Both the position numbers and the translations under genes were made by a program. The notes beneath the pieces are model-generated. The model saw only the letters and a program-made list of their open reading frames with translations, did no database searches and was not told the DNA's origin. From UBA1723 sp045629285 (lineage in GTDB: Bacteria > Bacteroidota > Bacteroidia > Bacteroidales > Paludibacteraceae), in assembly GCA_045629285.1 (NCBI GenBank), contig JAZQQY010000052.1:62001-126000 (forward strand): a stretch of 64,000 nucleotides of DNA, given 5' to 3'. Position 1 is the stretch's first letter; every line of letters begins with the position of its first letter. Below, in pieces: positions 35,982 through 45,566 of the stretch.

Positions 35982-37073
35982 ATGGGAAAAATTATACTTA
36001 CAGGAGATAGACCTACAGGCAGACTTCACCTTGGACACTATGTTGGTTCATTGAAGAGACGTGTGGATCTTCAGAATTCAGGTTTGTTCGACAAGATTTT
36101 CATTATGATTGCCGATGCTCAGGCTTTGACAGATAATGCAGACAATCCTGAGAAGGTTCGCCAGAACATTATCGAGGTTGCACTTGACTATCTATCTGTC
36201 GGTTTGGATCCAACAAAGTCGACAATTTTCATTCAGAGTCAGATCGCAGAACTTTGTGAATTGGCATTCTATTATATGAATATTGTCACTGTTTCAAGAT
36301 TGCAGCGTAATCCAACGGTTAAGACTGAGATTAAGATGCGTAACTTTGAGGCTAACATTCCGGTTGGTTTCTTCTGCTACCCAATCTCTCAGGCTGCCGA
36401 CATCACAGCATTCAAGGCGACTACAGTCCCTGTAGGAGAGGATCAGGCTCCGATGATTGAGCAGACTCGTGAAATTGTAAACAGATTCAATAATATATAT
36501 GGAGAGACTTTGGTCGAGCCAAATATCTTGTTGCCAGATAACGCAGCTTGTTTGCGTTTGCCAGGTACAGACGGAAAGGCAAAGATGAGTAAGTCTCTTG
36601 GCAACTGTATTTATCTGTCGGATACAGAGGAAGAGGTACAGAAGAAGGTCAAGTCAATGTTTACTGACCCTACTCACTTGAAAGTCTCTGATCCAGGCAA
36701 GTTGGAAGGCAACGCTGTATTCACATATTTGGATGCATTCAGCCGTGACGAGCATTTTGCTGAGTTCTGGCCAGAGTACGCTAATCTTCAGGAATTGAAG
36801 GATCATTACACAAGAGGAGGTCTTGGCGACATGAAGGTTAAGATGTTCCTTAACTCAATTCTTCAGGCAGAGTTGAATCCTATCCGTGCCAGACGTAAGG
36901 AATTCGAGAAGGATATCGAGGAAGTCTACAGAATCTTGAAGAAGGGTTCAGAGGAGGCAAGAGAGGTAGCTGCACAGACATTGTCAGAAGTTCGCGGCGC
37001 GATGAAGATCAATTACTTCGACGACGTGGAACTAATCAAGGAGCAGGCAGCCAAGTATACAAGAGCAGAGTAA
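35982..37073 (+). CDS. trpS: Tryptophanyl-tRNA synthetase
   Basis: A 363-residue class I synthetase. It has the HIGH-type motif HLGHYVGS near residue 16, the tryptophan-binding GEDQAPMIEQTREI, and KMSKSLGN. It charges tRNA-Trp. I place the start at the ATG at 35982 (MGKIILTGDRPTG); an in-frame TTG at 35952 would add ten unlike residues. It ends 12 bases before a strong terminator. Confidence 0.95.
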   Translation: MGKIILTGDRPTGRLHLGHYVGSLKRRVDLQNSGLFDKIFIMIADAQALTDNADNPEKVRQNIIEVALDYLSVGLDPTKSTIFIQSQIAELCELAFYYMNIVTVSRLQRNPTVKTEIKMRNFEANIPVGFFCYPISQAADITAFKATTVPVGEDQAPMIEQTREIVNRFNNIYGETLVEPNILLPDNAACLRLPGTDGKAKMSKSLGNCIYLSDTEEEVQKKVKSMFTDPTHLKVSDPGKLEGNAVFTYLDAFSRDEHFAEFWPEYANLQELKDHYTRGGLGDMKVKMFLNSILQAELNPIRARRKEFEKDIEEVYRILKKGSEEAREVAAQTLSEVRGAMKINYFDDVELIKEQAAKYTRAE

Positions 37074-37085
37074 AAGAAACGCATA

Positions 37086-37136
37086 CAGAGTCAAGGATCT
37101 CAAGAAAATATAATTCTTGACTCTGTTTTGCCTTTT
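37086..37136 (+). terminator. trpS terminator
   Basis: A perfect 10-bp stem, CAGAGTCAAG (37086-37095) / CTTGACTCTG (37116-37125), followed by TTTTGCCTTTT. Confidence 0.72.
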
Positions 37137-37487
37137 ACATATAATCTTCCGACATTAAGAAAGGAGGTAGTTAAGAGTGTCGGTTAGTCCTTACAATTGA
37201 AAACATATATGAAAAACACAGACGTAAAGTGAATGTGCTTTTCCATGAAACACACTATTATATATTACAAACACAACAAACACTATTGCCTATGAGAAAA
37301 ACAAATCAACAAAAGTTAACATCATCTGTGAAAATGTGTTAAAAAACATTTTTGCCACATTCTTTTGGAAACAAACGAATGTTTTTGCTCTATGTATGCT
37401 AAAATTTATTAGTAAATTGAATATATTTGTCGCATTTTAGAGATAGAAAGTAAATGTAAATAATTAATAAATTAACAAAAGGTAAAG
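37137..37487 (+). promoter_or_regulatory. Long leader/promoter region of the SusC operon
   Basis: About 350 bases without a real gene. It has a hairpin (CCGACA/TGTCGG, 37149-37183) whose loop shows AAAGGAGGT, a mini-ORF of eight codons, two other tiny ORFs (ATG at about 37209 and 37292), AT-rich sequence, and a -7 element TATATTTG at 37422-37429. No known riboswitch was recognised. Its length suggests an untranslated leader or regulatory site for the Sus-type operon. Confidence 0.45.
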
Positions 37488-40400
37488 ATGAGGAAGATTT
37501 TTTTATCTGTCGCAATGATGTCCTCAGCACTTACTGTGATGGCCGATAGAACCATCAAGGGTGTTGTGAAAGATGCGAAAGAACCTCTACCGTTCGCCAA
37601 TGTAGTAGTTAAAGGTACTACAATCGGAACAAACACCGATATGGACGGTAACTACGAAATTGAGGTGCCAGAAGGCGCTGTTCTTGAGTTCTCTTACTCA
37701 GGTTATGAGACTCAGACAAGAAAGATCACAGCTAAGACAGGTTCTGTGCTTAACGTGGTTTTGTCGGAAGAGATGCTAGAAGAGTTGGTTGTAACTGGAT
37801 ATGGAGTCCAGAAGAAGAGTGACGTTACTGGATCAGTATCTTCACTAAGCGAGGCAAAGCTTAAGGAGAGCGTTGCTACATCAATCGACCAGGCAATGGC
37901 AGGTCGTGTATCTGGTGTAAGCGTAGCTTCATCTTCAGGTCAGCCAGGTCAGGCAACTTCAGTACGTGTGCGTGGTGTCAGCTCATTGTCAGGTTCAGCA
38001 GAGCCTTTGTACGTTGTTGACGGTATGCCACTAGGAGGTGGTGATGCTTCTCACTCTGCATCTTCAAACCCATTGGCTTCAATCAACCCTGCTGATATCG
38101 TATCAATGGAGGTGTTGAAGGATGCCTCTGCAACAGCTATCTACGGTTCACGTGCCGCTAATGGTGTCGTTATGATCACTACTCGTAAGGGTAAGAGCGG
38201 AGACGCTAAGATCTCTTACGACGGAAGCGTTTCAATGTCGCAGTTCACTAAGAGATACGACATGATGAACCTTAAGGAGTATGCTCAGTATGTAAATGAT
38301 AAGGCAGTTATCGACTTCCGTAAGGAGGAGCCAGATATGCTATTGGTTAACCCTGACGTTCTAGGTGAGGGTACAGATTGGCAGGACGAGTTGTTCCGCA
38401 ACGGTATCGGTCACAGCCATCAGTTGAGTGCAAGTGGTGGTACAGATAAGACTACTTACAATATCTCTATGGGTTACACTGGTCAGGATGGTGTTATGTC
38501 AAGTTCTGACTATAAGCGTATCAACGGTCGTGTAAACTTGGAGACTCAGGCTAAGGATTGGTTGAAGGTAGGTATGAACGTCGGTGTTACTCGTCAGGAG
38601 AAGACATCTATCCGTAACATACTTGACTTGTCTGCAAACGATGCATCTATCGGTAACTTCGATAACATGGATGAGTCAATCATCATGCAGACATTGCTTC
38701 AGCTTCCATCTAACCAGCCATACGGTGTTGACGGTGCGCCATACGGTCCACAGACATCTGATGGTGTTAAGATGAACCCTATCGCTGAGCTTAACATGTC
38801 TCCAGTAGAGAGAACAGAGTTCAACGTATTGGGAACTGCATTTGTTGATATCACTCTATTCGATAAGAAGAAGTCTGATGAGGCAAAGGCAAAGAAGGAG
38901 GCAGAGGAGAACGGTACAGAGTACCAGAAGCCTTCATTCGCTCCTGAGAATCGTTTGTCTTGGAGAAATGAGTTCGGTATCGACGTTACAAACGCTGACG
39001 AGAGCTACTACCAGCCATACTACTACATCAACTCTGCGTTCAACCGTCAGGAGTCTGATGCTTCTTTGACAACTGGTGATTACAAGAACAACTCGATCCG
39101 TTTCTCTTCTTACGCAACTTGGTTGCACGACTTCAACAAGAAGAACAACTTGAATTTGATGGTCGGTACTGAGTTCAACAAGTATTCTTACGAGGGTATT
39201 GTAATGAACCACAAGGGTTACACTAAGGGTTCTATCGTAACTCCAAATGCTGCTTTTGATGGTCATACTATCTCAGCAAACTTCCTAGGAGAGGGTGCTA
39301 TGGCATCATTCTTCGGTCGTGCTAACTACAATATCGCTGGTAAGTACATGTTCACTGCAACAGGTCGTTTCGACGGTTCTTCTAACTTCGCTCCAGGCAA
39401 CAAGTGGGGATTCTTCCCATCAGTCAGCTTCGCATGGCGTCTAGAAGAGGAAGAGTGGGCAAAGAGCAGCGAGACATTCCAGAAGATCTTCTCTGCATTC
39501 AAGGTACGTGCTGGTTACGGACAGACTGGTAACGCAAGCTGTGCTCAGGCTCACTTGGCTACAGTATCTAACGTTGCTGCATCTGGTATCTATGGACCAA
39601 GCCAGTATACTAACCCTAACTTGACATGGGAGACTAACTCAATGGCCAACCTAGGTTTGGACTTGGGTATCAAGAACGTAAACATCACATTGGATGGTTA
39701 CTACAAGAAGAACACAGACTTGCTTTTGAAGCAGGAGCTTCCTGCATACGTAGGTCAGTCTGGTTACCTAAACATCCAGCCTTCATACGTTAACGCTGGT
39801 TCTATCCAGAACGTCGGTATGGACTTGACAGTAGGTACACGTATCATCGATGGCAAGAAGGTTACTGAGAGATCTAAGTTCACTTGGGAGTCTGACTTGA
39901 CATTCTCTTTGGTTCGTTCTAAGGTGCTTGACCTAGGTTCTTCATGTGAGGCTATCTGGAATACAGCAGGTTCTCCACGTGGTAGATACTTCTTGTTTAC
40001 AACTGATCAGATGATCAACAAGACAGTTGTTGACGAGGCTCCTGGTAAGTTCTGGGGTTACAAATATCTAGGTGTAGCTAAGAATGAGAAGGAAGTTAAG
40101 GAATACAACAAGCGTACTGGTAGAAATATCGGTGTCGGTGATATGATGCTTTCTGACGAGGAGACTTGGATCGGTGATCCAAACCCAGCATTCACAGCTG
40201 GTTGGAGCAACTCATTCACTCTTGGTCAGTGGACATTGAACGTACAGTTCAACGCAACTGTAGGTAACGATGTTTACAACCTAGTACGTATGAAGCTTGA
40301 GCAGAACTCAGCAGATTCTAAGTGGTACAACCAGTTGTCAGATGTTTTGAACTGCACAAAGGTTGAGAAGAACAAGGTTGTTAATGAGTCTTCAATTCCA

Positions 40401-40694
40401 GTTCCAACTGCAACAGATAAGTACCAGAAGACAATTTCTGACCGTTACGTAGAGAAAGGTTCATTCTTGAGACTTCAGAATGTAGGTTTGACTTATAAGT
40501 TCCGTCCAGAGGCAAACAAGAAGTTGCACATCGAGGGACTTCGTCTTACAGCTTCTTGCTCTAACGTATGTACAATCACAGGTTACTCTGGTTACGATCC
40601 TGAGAACCCAGGTAGCGCAATCCGTCAGGGTGTTGATGAGGCACGTTACCCAACTCCACGTACTTACTCTTTGGGCTTAGGCTTTAGTTTCTAA
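37488..40694 (+). CDS. SusC/RagA-family TonB-dependent transporter
   Basis: A 1068-residue protein with a signal peptide (KIFLSVAMMSSALTVMA), an N-terminal carboxypeptidase-D-like extension (IKGVVKDAKEPLPFANVVVK, about 21-97), a TonB-box-like LEELVVTGYG, a plug domain with VRVRGVSSLSGSAEPLYVVD, and a barrel ending in YSLGLGFSF. It forms a pedal-bin pair with the downstream SusD homologue to import oligosaccharides or peptides. Codons are strongly biased (GGT, GTT, AAC, AAG), suggesting high expression. The substrate is not inferable; no glycosidase or sensor gene is adjacent. Confidence 0.95.
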   Translation: MRKIFLSVAMMSSALTVMADRTIKGVVKDAKEPLPFANVVVKGTTIGTNTDMDGNYEIEVPEGAVLEFSYSGYETQTRKITAKTGSVLNVVLSEEMLEELVVTGYGVQKKSDVTGSVSSLSEAKLKESVATSIDQAMAGRVSGVSVASSSGQPGQATSVRVRGVSSLSGSAEPLYVVDGMPLGGGDASHSASSNPLASINPADIVSMEVLKDASATAIYGSRAANGVVMITTRKGKSGDAKISYDGSVSMSQFTKRYDMMNLKEYAQYVNDKAVIDFRKEEPDMLLVNPDVLGEGTDWQDELFRNGIGHSHQLSASGGTDKTTYNISMGYTGQDGVMSSSDYKRINGRVNLETQAKDWLKVGMNVGVTRQEKTSIRNILDLSANDASIGNFDNMDESIIMQTLLQLPSNQPYGVDGAPYGPQTSDGVKMNPIAELNMSPVERTEFNVLGTAFVDITLFDKKKSDEAKAKKEAEENGTEYQKPSFAPENRLSWRNEFGIDVTNADESYYQPYYYINSAFNRQESDASLTTGDYKNNSIRFSSYATWLHDFNKKNNLNLMVGTEFNKYSYEGIVMNHKGYTKGSIVTPNAAFDGHTISANFLGEGAMASFFGRANYNIAGKYMFTATGRFDGSSNFAPGNKWGFFPSVSFAWRLEEEEWAKSSETFQKIFSAFKVRAGYGQTGNASCAQAHLATVSNVAASGIYGPSQYTNPNLTWETNSMANLGLDLGIKNVNITLDGYYKKNTDLLLKQELPAYVGQSGYLNIQPSYVNAGSIQNVGMDLTVGTRIIDGKKVTERSKFTWESDLTFSLVRSKVLDLGSSCEAIWNTAGSPRGRYFLFTTDQMINKTVVDEAPGKFWGYKYLGVAKNEKEVKEYNKRTGRNIGVGDMMLSDEETWIGDPNPAFTAGWSNSFTLGQWTLNVQFNATVGNDVYNLVRMKLEQNSADSKWYNQLSDVLNCTKVEKNKVVNESSIPVPTATDKYQKTISDRYVEKGSFLRLQNVGLTYKFRPEANKKLHIEGLRLTASCSNVCTITGYSGYDPENPGSAIRQGVDEARYPTPRTYSLGLGFSF

Positions 40695-40718
40695 TTGTAA
40701 TAATGCAAGAGAAAAATT

Positions 40719-42668
40719 ATGAAAGCAATTTATAAATCAGCAGCTCTACTATTTGGAGCAATGTCGCTTTTCTCTTCGTGTGAGGATTTCTTGACTCGTG
40801 ATCCTCAGGATTCATACCTTTTGGAAGGTTATATGAATACTGAAGCGAAGTTGAACGATTATACAAAACAGATCTACGGACCATTGACATGGAACGGTTT
40901 CGATGATAAGTTCTCTTGGTGTGTAGGTGAGCTTTACTCAGGTAACGTTTACCATAACTACGCCGATGAGGGTCAGTTCCACTTTATGTCATTTACTCCA
41001 AACAACTCTCACATCTCTAACGGTTATACTTCTTTGTATAGTGTAATCGCAAAGTGTAACCACATCATCAATGATATCCCAGCTATCGCTAAGAAGAACG
41101 GTATTTCTAAGGAGGCAATTGAAAAGGCTGTCGGTGAGGCTAAGATGTTCAGAGGTATGGCTTACTTCTTGTTGGCAGAGTATTGGGGTCCAACACCAAT
41201 CGTTCTTAACAACAGTAATAATGTAACAAACGACTTGGCTCCACAGATCACAAAGGCAAACAGAAAGTCTTTGTATACTTTGATCGAGAAGGATTGGAAG
41301 GAGGCTTATGATGCACTTCCAGATAAGGCTCAGCCAAACTGTCGAGTATGGAAGGCTTCTGCAGCAGGTATGCTAACTAAGCTTTATGTTACAATGGCTT
41401 CTTGTCAGGCTAACTTGAACCAGAAGGGTGCTTACATCTGTGAAGATCCAGATAAGTACTACGATATGGCTATCGAGATGGGTAACAAGACTCTTGGTCT
41501 TTGCAACTATTTGGAGCAGGGTTACGAGGCATACGACAAGATGTTCCAGCCAGGAACTCAGAGCCCAGAGATTTTGTTCGCATTGTGCTTCGAGCAGGGT
41601 GTTTACGCTCAGGGATGTTCTCGTCAGATTCAGTTTGCTAGAAGTAAGCAGCTAGCAGCTGGTGGTGATGCTTATGGTGGTGAGAAGGGTTTGACTACTA
41701 CATTGTTCAACTCTTATGAACCTAATGATATTCGTTTGAAGGCTACTTCATACTACAACGGTCACAGAGATGACGATACATACTCTGATAACGACGTGTT
41801 GAAGGATGCTAAGGCTTCTGGTGATGCTGGTCATTACTATCTATTGGATGATGGTTCAAAGTACTACTACTTCATGAACCCAGGTAAGTCTTTGAAGAAG
41901 AAAGCTCTTTATGGAAATGAGCCGCTTTCTGCTATCTTCAACCACTGTCGTAAGTTCGTTTACTCTGTTAAGCCTTTGAATTCACCATTCTCTATCGACT
42001 TGACTATCCCATTCCTTCGTACTGCTGATGTTTACCTATTGGTAGCTGAGGCTAAGATGGGTAAGGCTCAGAAGGATGTTGCTGGTACAACTACAGAGGG
42101 TGTTAAGGAAATTAACATCGTACGTACTCGTGCTGGTTTGAGCGAGGTTGACAAGATCGTATTCTGCGATCCAGAAGAGTACAAACCACAGACTCTTAAG
42201 GGTTCAGCAACTGTTGTAGACGCTAAGGAGAACGAGGTTGAAATTGAGGTTTACTGTGACCAGTATGAACCAACATACGACTTGATGCAGGAGCGTCGTC
42301 ACGAGTTCGCTCTTGAGAACCAGAACTGGTTGGATATCAAGAGACTTTACTACCGTAATCCAGATGCTGCTAAGAGCTACATCAAGGAGCAGGACCGTGC
42401 ATATACATTCGGTGAGAAGTTCGGTAACGAAAGCAAGGATCTTGACAAGAAGGCAGGATACCAGCGTCAGTACATTATCAATGCTCTTTCTGTAAAGGCT
42501 CATGAGGTAAATCCTGATAGCTACAAGGAGCAGGCTACTGAGGGTGAGATCCAGTACGATAAGCTTGACTTCTTCTTGCCTATCCCTGCGTCTGTTCCAA
42601 GTACTTCTACATTTACTCAGGTAAAGGATTACTGCGATCAGATCTTGAATGGTAAGTATCCATATTAA
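40719..42668 (+). CDS. SusD/RagB-family surface lipoprotein
   Basis: A 649-residue protein with a signal ending in FSSC (Cys21) followed by acidic residues, as in surface-exported Bacteroidota lipoproteins. SusD features are present: FRGMAYFLLAEYWGPTPIVL, TADVYLLVAEAKMG and ERRHEFALENQNWLDIKRLYY. It caps the SusC channel and binds the substrate. It is longer than typical SusD (~550), with an internal insertion. 24 bases after SusC. Confidence 0.94.
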   Translation: MKAIYKSAALLFGAMSLFSSCEDFLTRDPQDSYLLEGYMNTEAKLNDYTKQIYGPLTWNGFDDKFSWCVGELYSGNVYHNYADEGQFHFMSFTPNNSHISNGYTSLYSVIAKCNHIINDIPAIAKKNGISKEAIEKAVGEAKMFRGMAYFLLAEYWGPTPIVLNNSNNVTNDLAPQITKANRKSLYTLIEKDWKEAYDALPDKAQPNCRVWKASAAGMLTKLYVTMASCQANLNQKGAYICEDPDKYYDMAIEMGNKTLGLCNYLEQGYEAYDKMFQPGTQSPEILFALCFEQGVYAQGCSRQIQFARSKQLAAGGDAYGGEKGLTTTLFNSYEPNDIRLKATSYYNGHRDDDTYSDNDVLKDAKASGDAGHYYLLDDGSKYYYFMNPGKSLKKKALYGNEPLSAIFNHCRKFVYSVKPLNSPFSIDLTIPFLRTADVYLLVAEAKMGKAQKDVAGTTTEGVKEINIVRTRAGLSEVDKIVFCDPEEYKPQTLKGSATVVDAKENEVEIEVYCDQYEPTYDLMQERRHEFALENQNWLDIKRLYYRNPDAAKSYIKEQDRAYTFGEKFGNESKDLDKKAGYQRQYIINALSVKAHEVNPDSYKEQATEGEIQYDKLDFFLPIPASVPSTSTFTQVKDYCDQILNGKYPY

Positions 42669-42681
42669 TTGAGAATTCATA

Positions 42682-42722
42682 ATTATTGCGGTTGAAATCG
42701 CAAGTGAGTAAACCGCAATAAT
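42682..42722 (+). promoter_or_regulatory. Stable hairpin between SusD and the glycan-binding gene
   Basis: ATTATTGCGGTT pairs perfectly with AACCGCAATAAT (12 bp, 17-base loop). No T-run follows. It could be an mRNA-processing or stabilising element, or a partial terminator that sets the relative level of the third gene. Confidence 0.5.
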
Positions 42723-42745
42723 CATTCTTTCAAAAAAAAGAAAAG

Positions 42746-44269
42746 ATGAAAAATAATAAATTATTTACATTAGGTCTAATTGCAGGCTCAATGTTCGCTA
42801 CTTCTTGTGACGATATTGTAGATTGTGGTTGTGACTGTAACCAGCCAAATATCACTAGCTGGGAAATTTTGAAGAAGGGTGAGAAAAAAGATAAGGCAGG
42901 TGCTAGCTCTGGTACTGCAATCATCGTTTATGGTACTAACCTTTCTGATATCAACTCTATTACTTTCAACGGAATCGCTGCTGAGCTTCAGCCTGCATTC
43001 ATGTCAGACAATCAGATCATTTTCCAGGTTCCAGAAGGTATCTCAGAGGATTGTAAGGCTCATATCACAACTGCAGGTTGTCCAAAGGGCTTCGACTCAA
43101 AGATCTTGAGAGCAAAGGTAGCTCCACCTTGTGCTGCTATGTGTGATAACGAAATGGCTACTAAGGTTGTTAAGATATCTGGTAACTCATTCTTCGCACC
43201 TCTAACTGCTAAGTTCTGGGATGGTGATGAGCACTCTATTTCAGTTTCAACTGAAGACGGAGGTATTGAGATATTAAACGATAAGCTTATTGCAGTCAAC
43301 GTTCCTGCTGGTGTAGCTGATGGTGGTACTATCCTATTTGAAAGTAAGGCTGGTTCTTCTGAGTCAAGTTTCATCTTCCACGATAGATCTAATATGTTGA
43401 TCACTAATGATGATGAGGCTAAGCTTGATATGTTCAATGATGGTAAGCCAGACGTTGAGTATGAGGATAAGGATGCTTTTGTAGCTCAGGTTAAAGAGAA
43501 TGCTCAGAATACTGATGGTAACTTCTCTGTTTTCTGGGATAACAACTTTACAATCTATACTTATTATCCAAAGGGAGATGCTAATACAGCTAACTTGCAG
43601 CCGGATTATATGACTCCATTTGGTGTTTACTCTGATCTTATTGAGAATGGAACAACTAAATTTGATGACTATGTAATCAAATTTGAGGTTTACGTTTCAG
43701 AAGATGCTCCAATGGAGGGTAATGGTTTGTGTGTTGGTTTCTTCCAGGATGATCCGATGGATATCAGAGCATACTGTGCATTCTGGCAGCCTTCACCTGC
43801 AGAGTTCGCTAAGAACGATGAAGGTGTTTGGGAGGAGAAGGTAAGTAAGTGTAAGACATGGACATCAGGTGGTGACTGGATGACTATTTCTATTCCTATG
43901 AGCGAGATCAGATACAACTTCCAGACTAAGAACTACCCATGTAGTGCACAGAACGGACGTGTTATCCCTAATCCAGAAGGAACAGATACTCCTTACACAG
44001 CATTTGGTGATGATGAGAATGGCCTAGCGTATTTTGATAAGTTCCCTGAACTAGTGGAGAATATCAACAATAAGAGATCTAAGCAGATTCAGGGTGTTGG
44101 TCTTCTATATGCTAGCTACGACCAGCCGATTAGCGATAACGAGCCTTTGATTGCAGTTGATAACTTGCGTATCACTCCAAAGGATGAGAATGGTGGACAG
44201 TGGGAGATGCTTAAGTGGGGTACTCCAATTCGTGAATTCTATAACGCTCCTGTTACTTCTTGTAAGTAA
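42746..44269 (+). CDS. Surface glycan-binding lipoprotein (SGBP-like, IPT/TIG domain)
   Basis: A 507-residue protein. The signal ends ATSC, followed by an unusual Cys-rich start (DDIVDCGCDCNQP). An IPT/TIG domain (IIVYGTNLSDINSITFNG) is followed by a second Ig-like domain. The C-terminal ~270 residues form a carbohydrate-binding-like domain (GNGLCVGFFQDD, WTSGGDWMTISIPMSEI) as in PUL-encoded surface glycan-binding proteins. It would aid capture of the ligand for the SusCD pair. Third gene of the operon. Confidence 0.78.
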   Translation: MKNNKLFTLGLIAGSMFATSCDDIVDCGCDCNQPNITSWEILKKGEKKDKAGASSGTAIIVYGTNLSDINSITFNGIAAELQPAFMSDNQIIFQVPEGISEDCKAHITTAGCPKGFDSKILRAKVAPPCAAMCDNEMATKVVKISGNSFFAPLTAKFWDGDEHSISVSTEDGGIEILNDKLIAVNVPAGVADGGTILFESKAGSSESSFIFHDRSNMLITNDDEAKLDMFNDGKPDVEYEDKDAFVAQVKENAQNTDGNFSVFWDNNFTIYTYYPKGDANTANLQPDYMTPFGVYSDLIENGTTKFDDYVIKFEVYVSEDAPMEGNGLCVGFFQDDPMDIRAYCAFWQPSPAEFAKNDEGVWEEKVSKCKTWTSGGDWMTISIPMSEIRYNFQTKNYPCSAQNGRVIPNPEGTDTPYTAFGDDENGLAYFDKFPELVENINNKRSKQIQGVGLLYASYDQPISDNEPLIAVDNLRITPKDENGGQWEMLKWGTPIREFYNAPVTSCK

Positions 44270-44290
44270 TTTAGCATAATATAGAAAGCA

Positions 44291-44324
44291 AAAAAGAGAC
44301 ATCGAAAGGTGTCTCTTTTTTTTG
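44291..44324 (+). terminator. Terminator of the SusC-SusD-SGBP operon
   Basis: AAAAAGAGACA (44291-44301) pairs with TGTCTCTTTTT (44310-44320), 11 bp, followed by more Ts. Confidence 0.78.
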
Positions 44325-44444
44325 TTATTGCTTAATCTATGCAGATTTACGTTAAAACAATGTTGTTTATCATGTTTTGTTGCTAAAATAATCATTCAAG
44401 TGTAATTTTTTGCGTTATTCTGTATGATTATAAAAAAAAGAGAC

Positions 44445-44452
44445 TATATTTG
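44445..44452 (+). promoter_or_regulatory. Putative -7 element for the HU-family gene
   Basis: TATATTTG fits TAnnTTTG, 30 bases before the ATG at 44483. The -33 TTG is not at the ideal spacing. Confidence 0.35.
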
Positions 44453-44482
44453 AGAAAAATAAACTTAAGTATCAGCTTAAAT

Positions 44483-44764
44483 ATGAACAAGTCAGAATTG
44501 GTAGATGCAATGGCATCAGCATCTGGTCTAACAAAGACAGATAGCAAGAAGGCATTAGATGCTTTTATTAGTGTTGTTTCGGATACATTGAAAAAAGGTG
44601 ATTCAGTCAATCTGACTGGTTTTGCATCTTTGACAGTAAAGGAAAAGCCAGCACGTGTATGTCGTAATCCTAAGACAGGAGCTCAGATGACAACAGAGGC
44701 TAAGAAAGTTGTTAACTTCAAAGCCGGTGCAGAGCTTGCTGATGTAGTTCGTTACGGTAAGTAA
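44483..44764 (+). CDS. hup: HU/IHF-family DNA-binding protein
   Basis: A 93-residue protein: MNKSELVDAMASASGLTK at the front, FASLTVKEKPARVCRNPKTG spanning the beta-arm entry, and a helical C-terminus (VNFKAGAELADVVRYGK). Length and motifs are those of a classic HU monomer, a dimeric nucleoid protein that bends DNA. The start is the ATG at 44483; a longer frame adds residues lying in the promoter. Transcribed alone, with its own terminator. Confidence 0.93.
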   Translation: MNKSELVDAMASASGLTKTDSKKALDAFISVVSDTLKKGDSVNLTGFASLTVKEKPARVCRNPKTGAQMTTEAKKVVNFKAGAELADVVRYGK

Positions 44765-44791
44765 TTGTTTGACTATATCACAAACGAAATA

Positions 44792-44826
44792 AAGGGCAGT
44801 GTCGTGTGACATTGCCCTTGTTTTTT
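44792..44826 (+). terminator. Terminator between HU and sirtuin genes
   Basis: AAGGGCAGTGTC (44792-44803) pairs with GACATTGCCCTT (44808-44819) with one G-T pair, followed by GTTTTTT. It lies between convergent genes and probably serves both. Confidence 0.75.
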
Positions 44827-44848
44827 AGTAATGCGAAATGCTACATTA

Positions 44849-45550
44849 TTATTTGTTTAGCATTTCAATAAATACTTTCATTCCTTCTGACGCTCCTTTC
44901 GAAATCACATTTATCGGACGTGTAAATCCTGCTGTATTTGGTTTGGGGTCTATCAAATACATCTCTGCATTGTGTGGAGCATACATTGATAAACTTGCTG
45001 CTGGATAAACTTGCAATGAAGTGCCGATAATTAGTACGATATCGGCTGTCTGCATCATTTCTATGGCAGGTTCGATCATTGGTACTGCTTCGTTGAAAAA
45101 GACGATGAAAGGGCGCCATTTGCCCCCATCGGGAGCTACGTCTTTTTCTGTAATCAATGGATGCTCTAATGAATTTCTGTCGACAATCAGATTCTCGTTT
45201 TTCATTGAGCAAACTTTAGTCAACTCTCCATGCAGATGTATGATGTTGGTACTTCCCGCTCTCTCGTGTAGATTGTCGACGTTCTGGGTGATTATCTGCA
45301 CGTCGTATGTGTCTTCCAACGTCTTCAATGCCAAATGGGCAGCATTGGGCTTTACTGTTGCAAGTTGAGCGAATCTGTCGTTGTAAAACTCCACCACCAT
45401 ATCGTAATTCCGATATAGTGCCTCGTGTGTGCATATTTCTTCTACAGAATGCTTCTCCCAAAGTCCGTCAGAATCTCGGAATGTGCTGATGCCGCTTTCT
45501 GCACTTATGCCAGCTCCTGTGAGTACTACTATTCTTTTTTTGTTTCCCAT
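44849..45550 (-). CDS. cobB: Sir2-family NAD-dependent protein deacylase
   Basis: A 233-residue sirtuin: GAGISAESGISTFR (12-25), QNVD (89-92), catalytic His107 in HLHGEL, and IGTSLQVYPAA. Tyr56 and Arg59 (FYNDRF) match the Tyr-Arg pair that lets class III sirtuins remove succinyl or malonyl groups. The small zinc-ribbon is altered: only one cysteine (Cys114) remains where four are usual, so zinc is probably not bound. Similar loss is known in Bacteroidota homologues. Transcribed singly. Confidence 0.88.
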   Translation of the reverse strand: MGNKKRIVVLTGAGISAESGISTFRDSDGLWEKHSVEEICTHEALYRNYDMVVEFYNDRFAQLATVKPNAAHLALKTLEDTYDVQIITQNVDNLHERAGSTNIIHLHGELTKVCSMKNENLIVDRNSLEHPLITEKDVAPDGGKWRPFIVFFNEAVPMIEPAIEMMQTADIVLIIGTSLQVYPAASLSMYAPHNAEMYLIDPKPNTAGFTRPINVISKGASEGMKVFIEMLNK

Positions 45551-45566
45551 GTTTGATTTTATAAAA

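Noticed and set aside
37137..37487. A known riboswitch upstream of SusC
   Set aside because: No conserved cobalamin, TPP or other riboswitch core was recognised in the leader.
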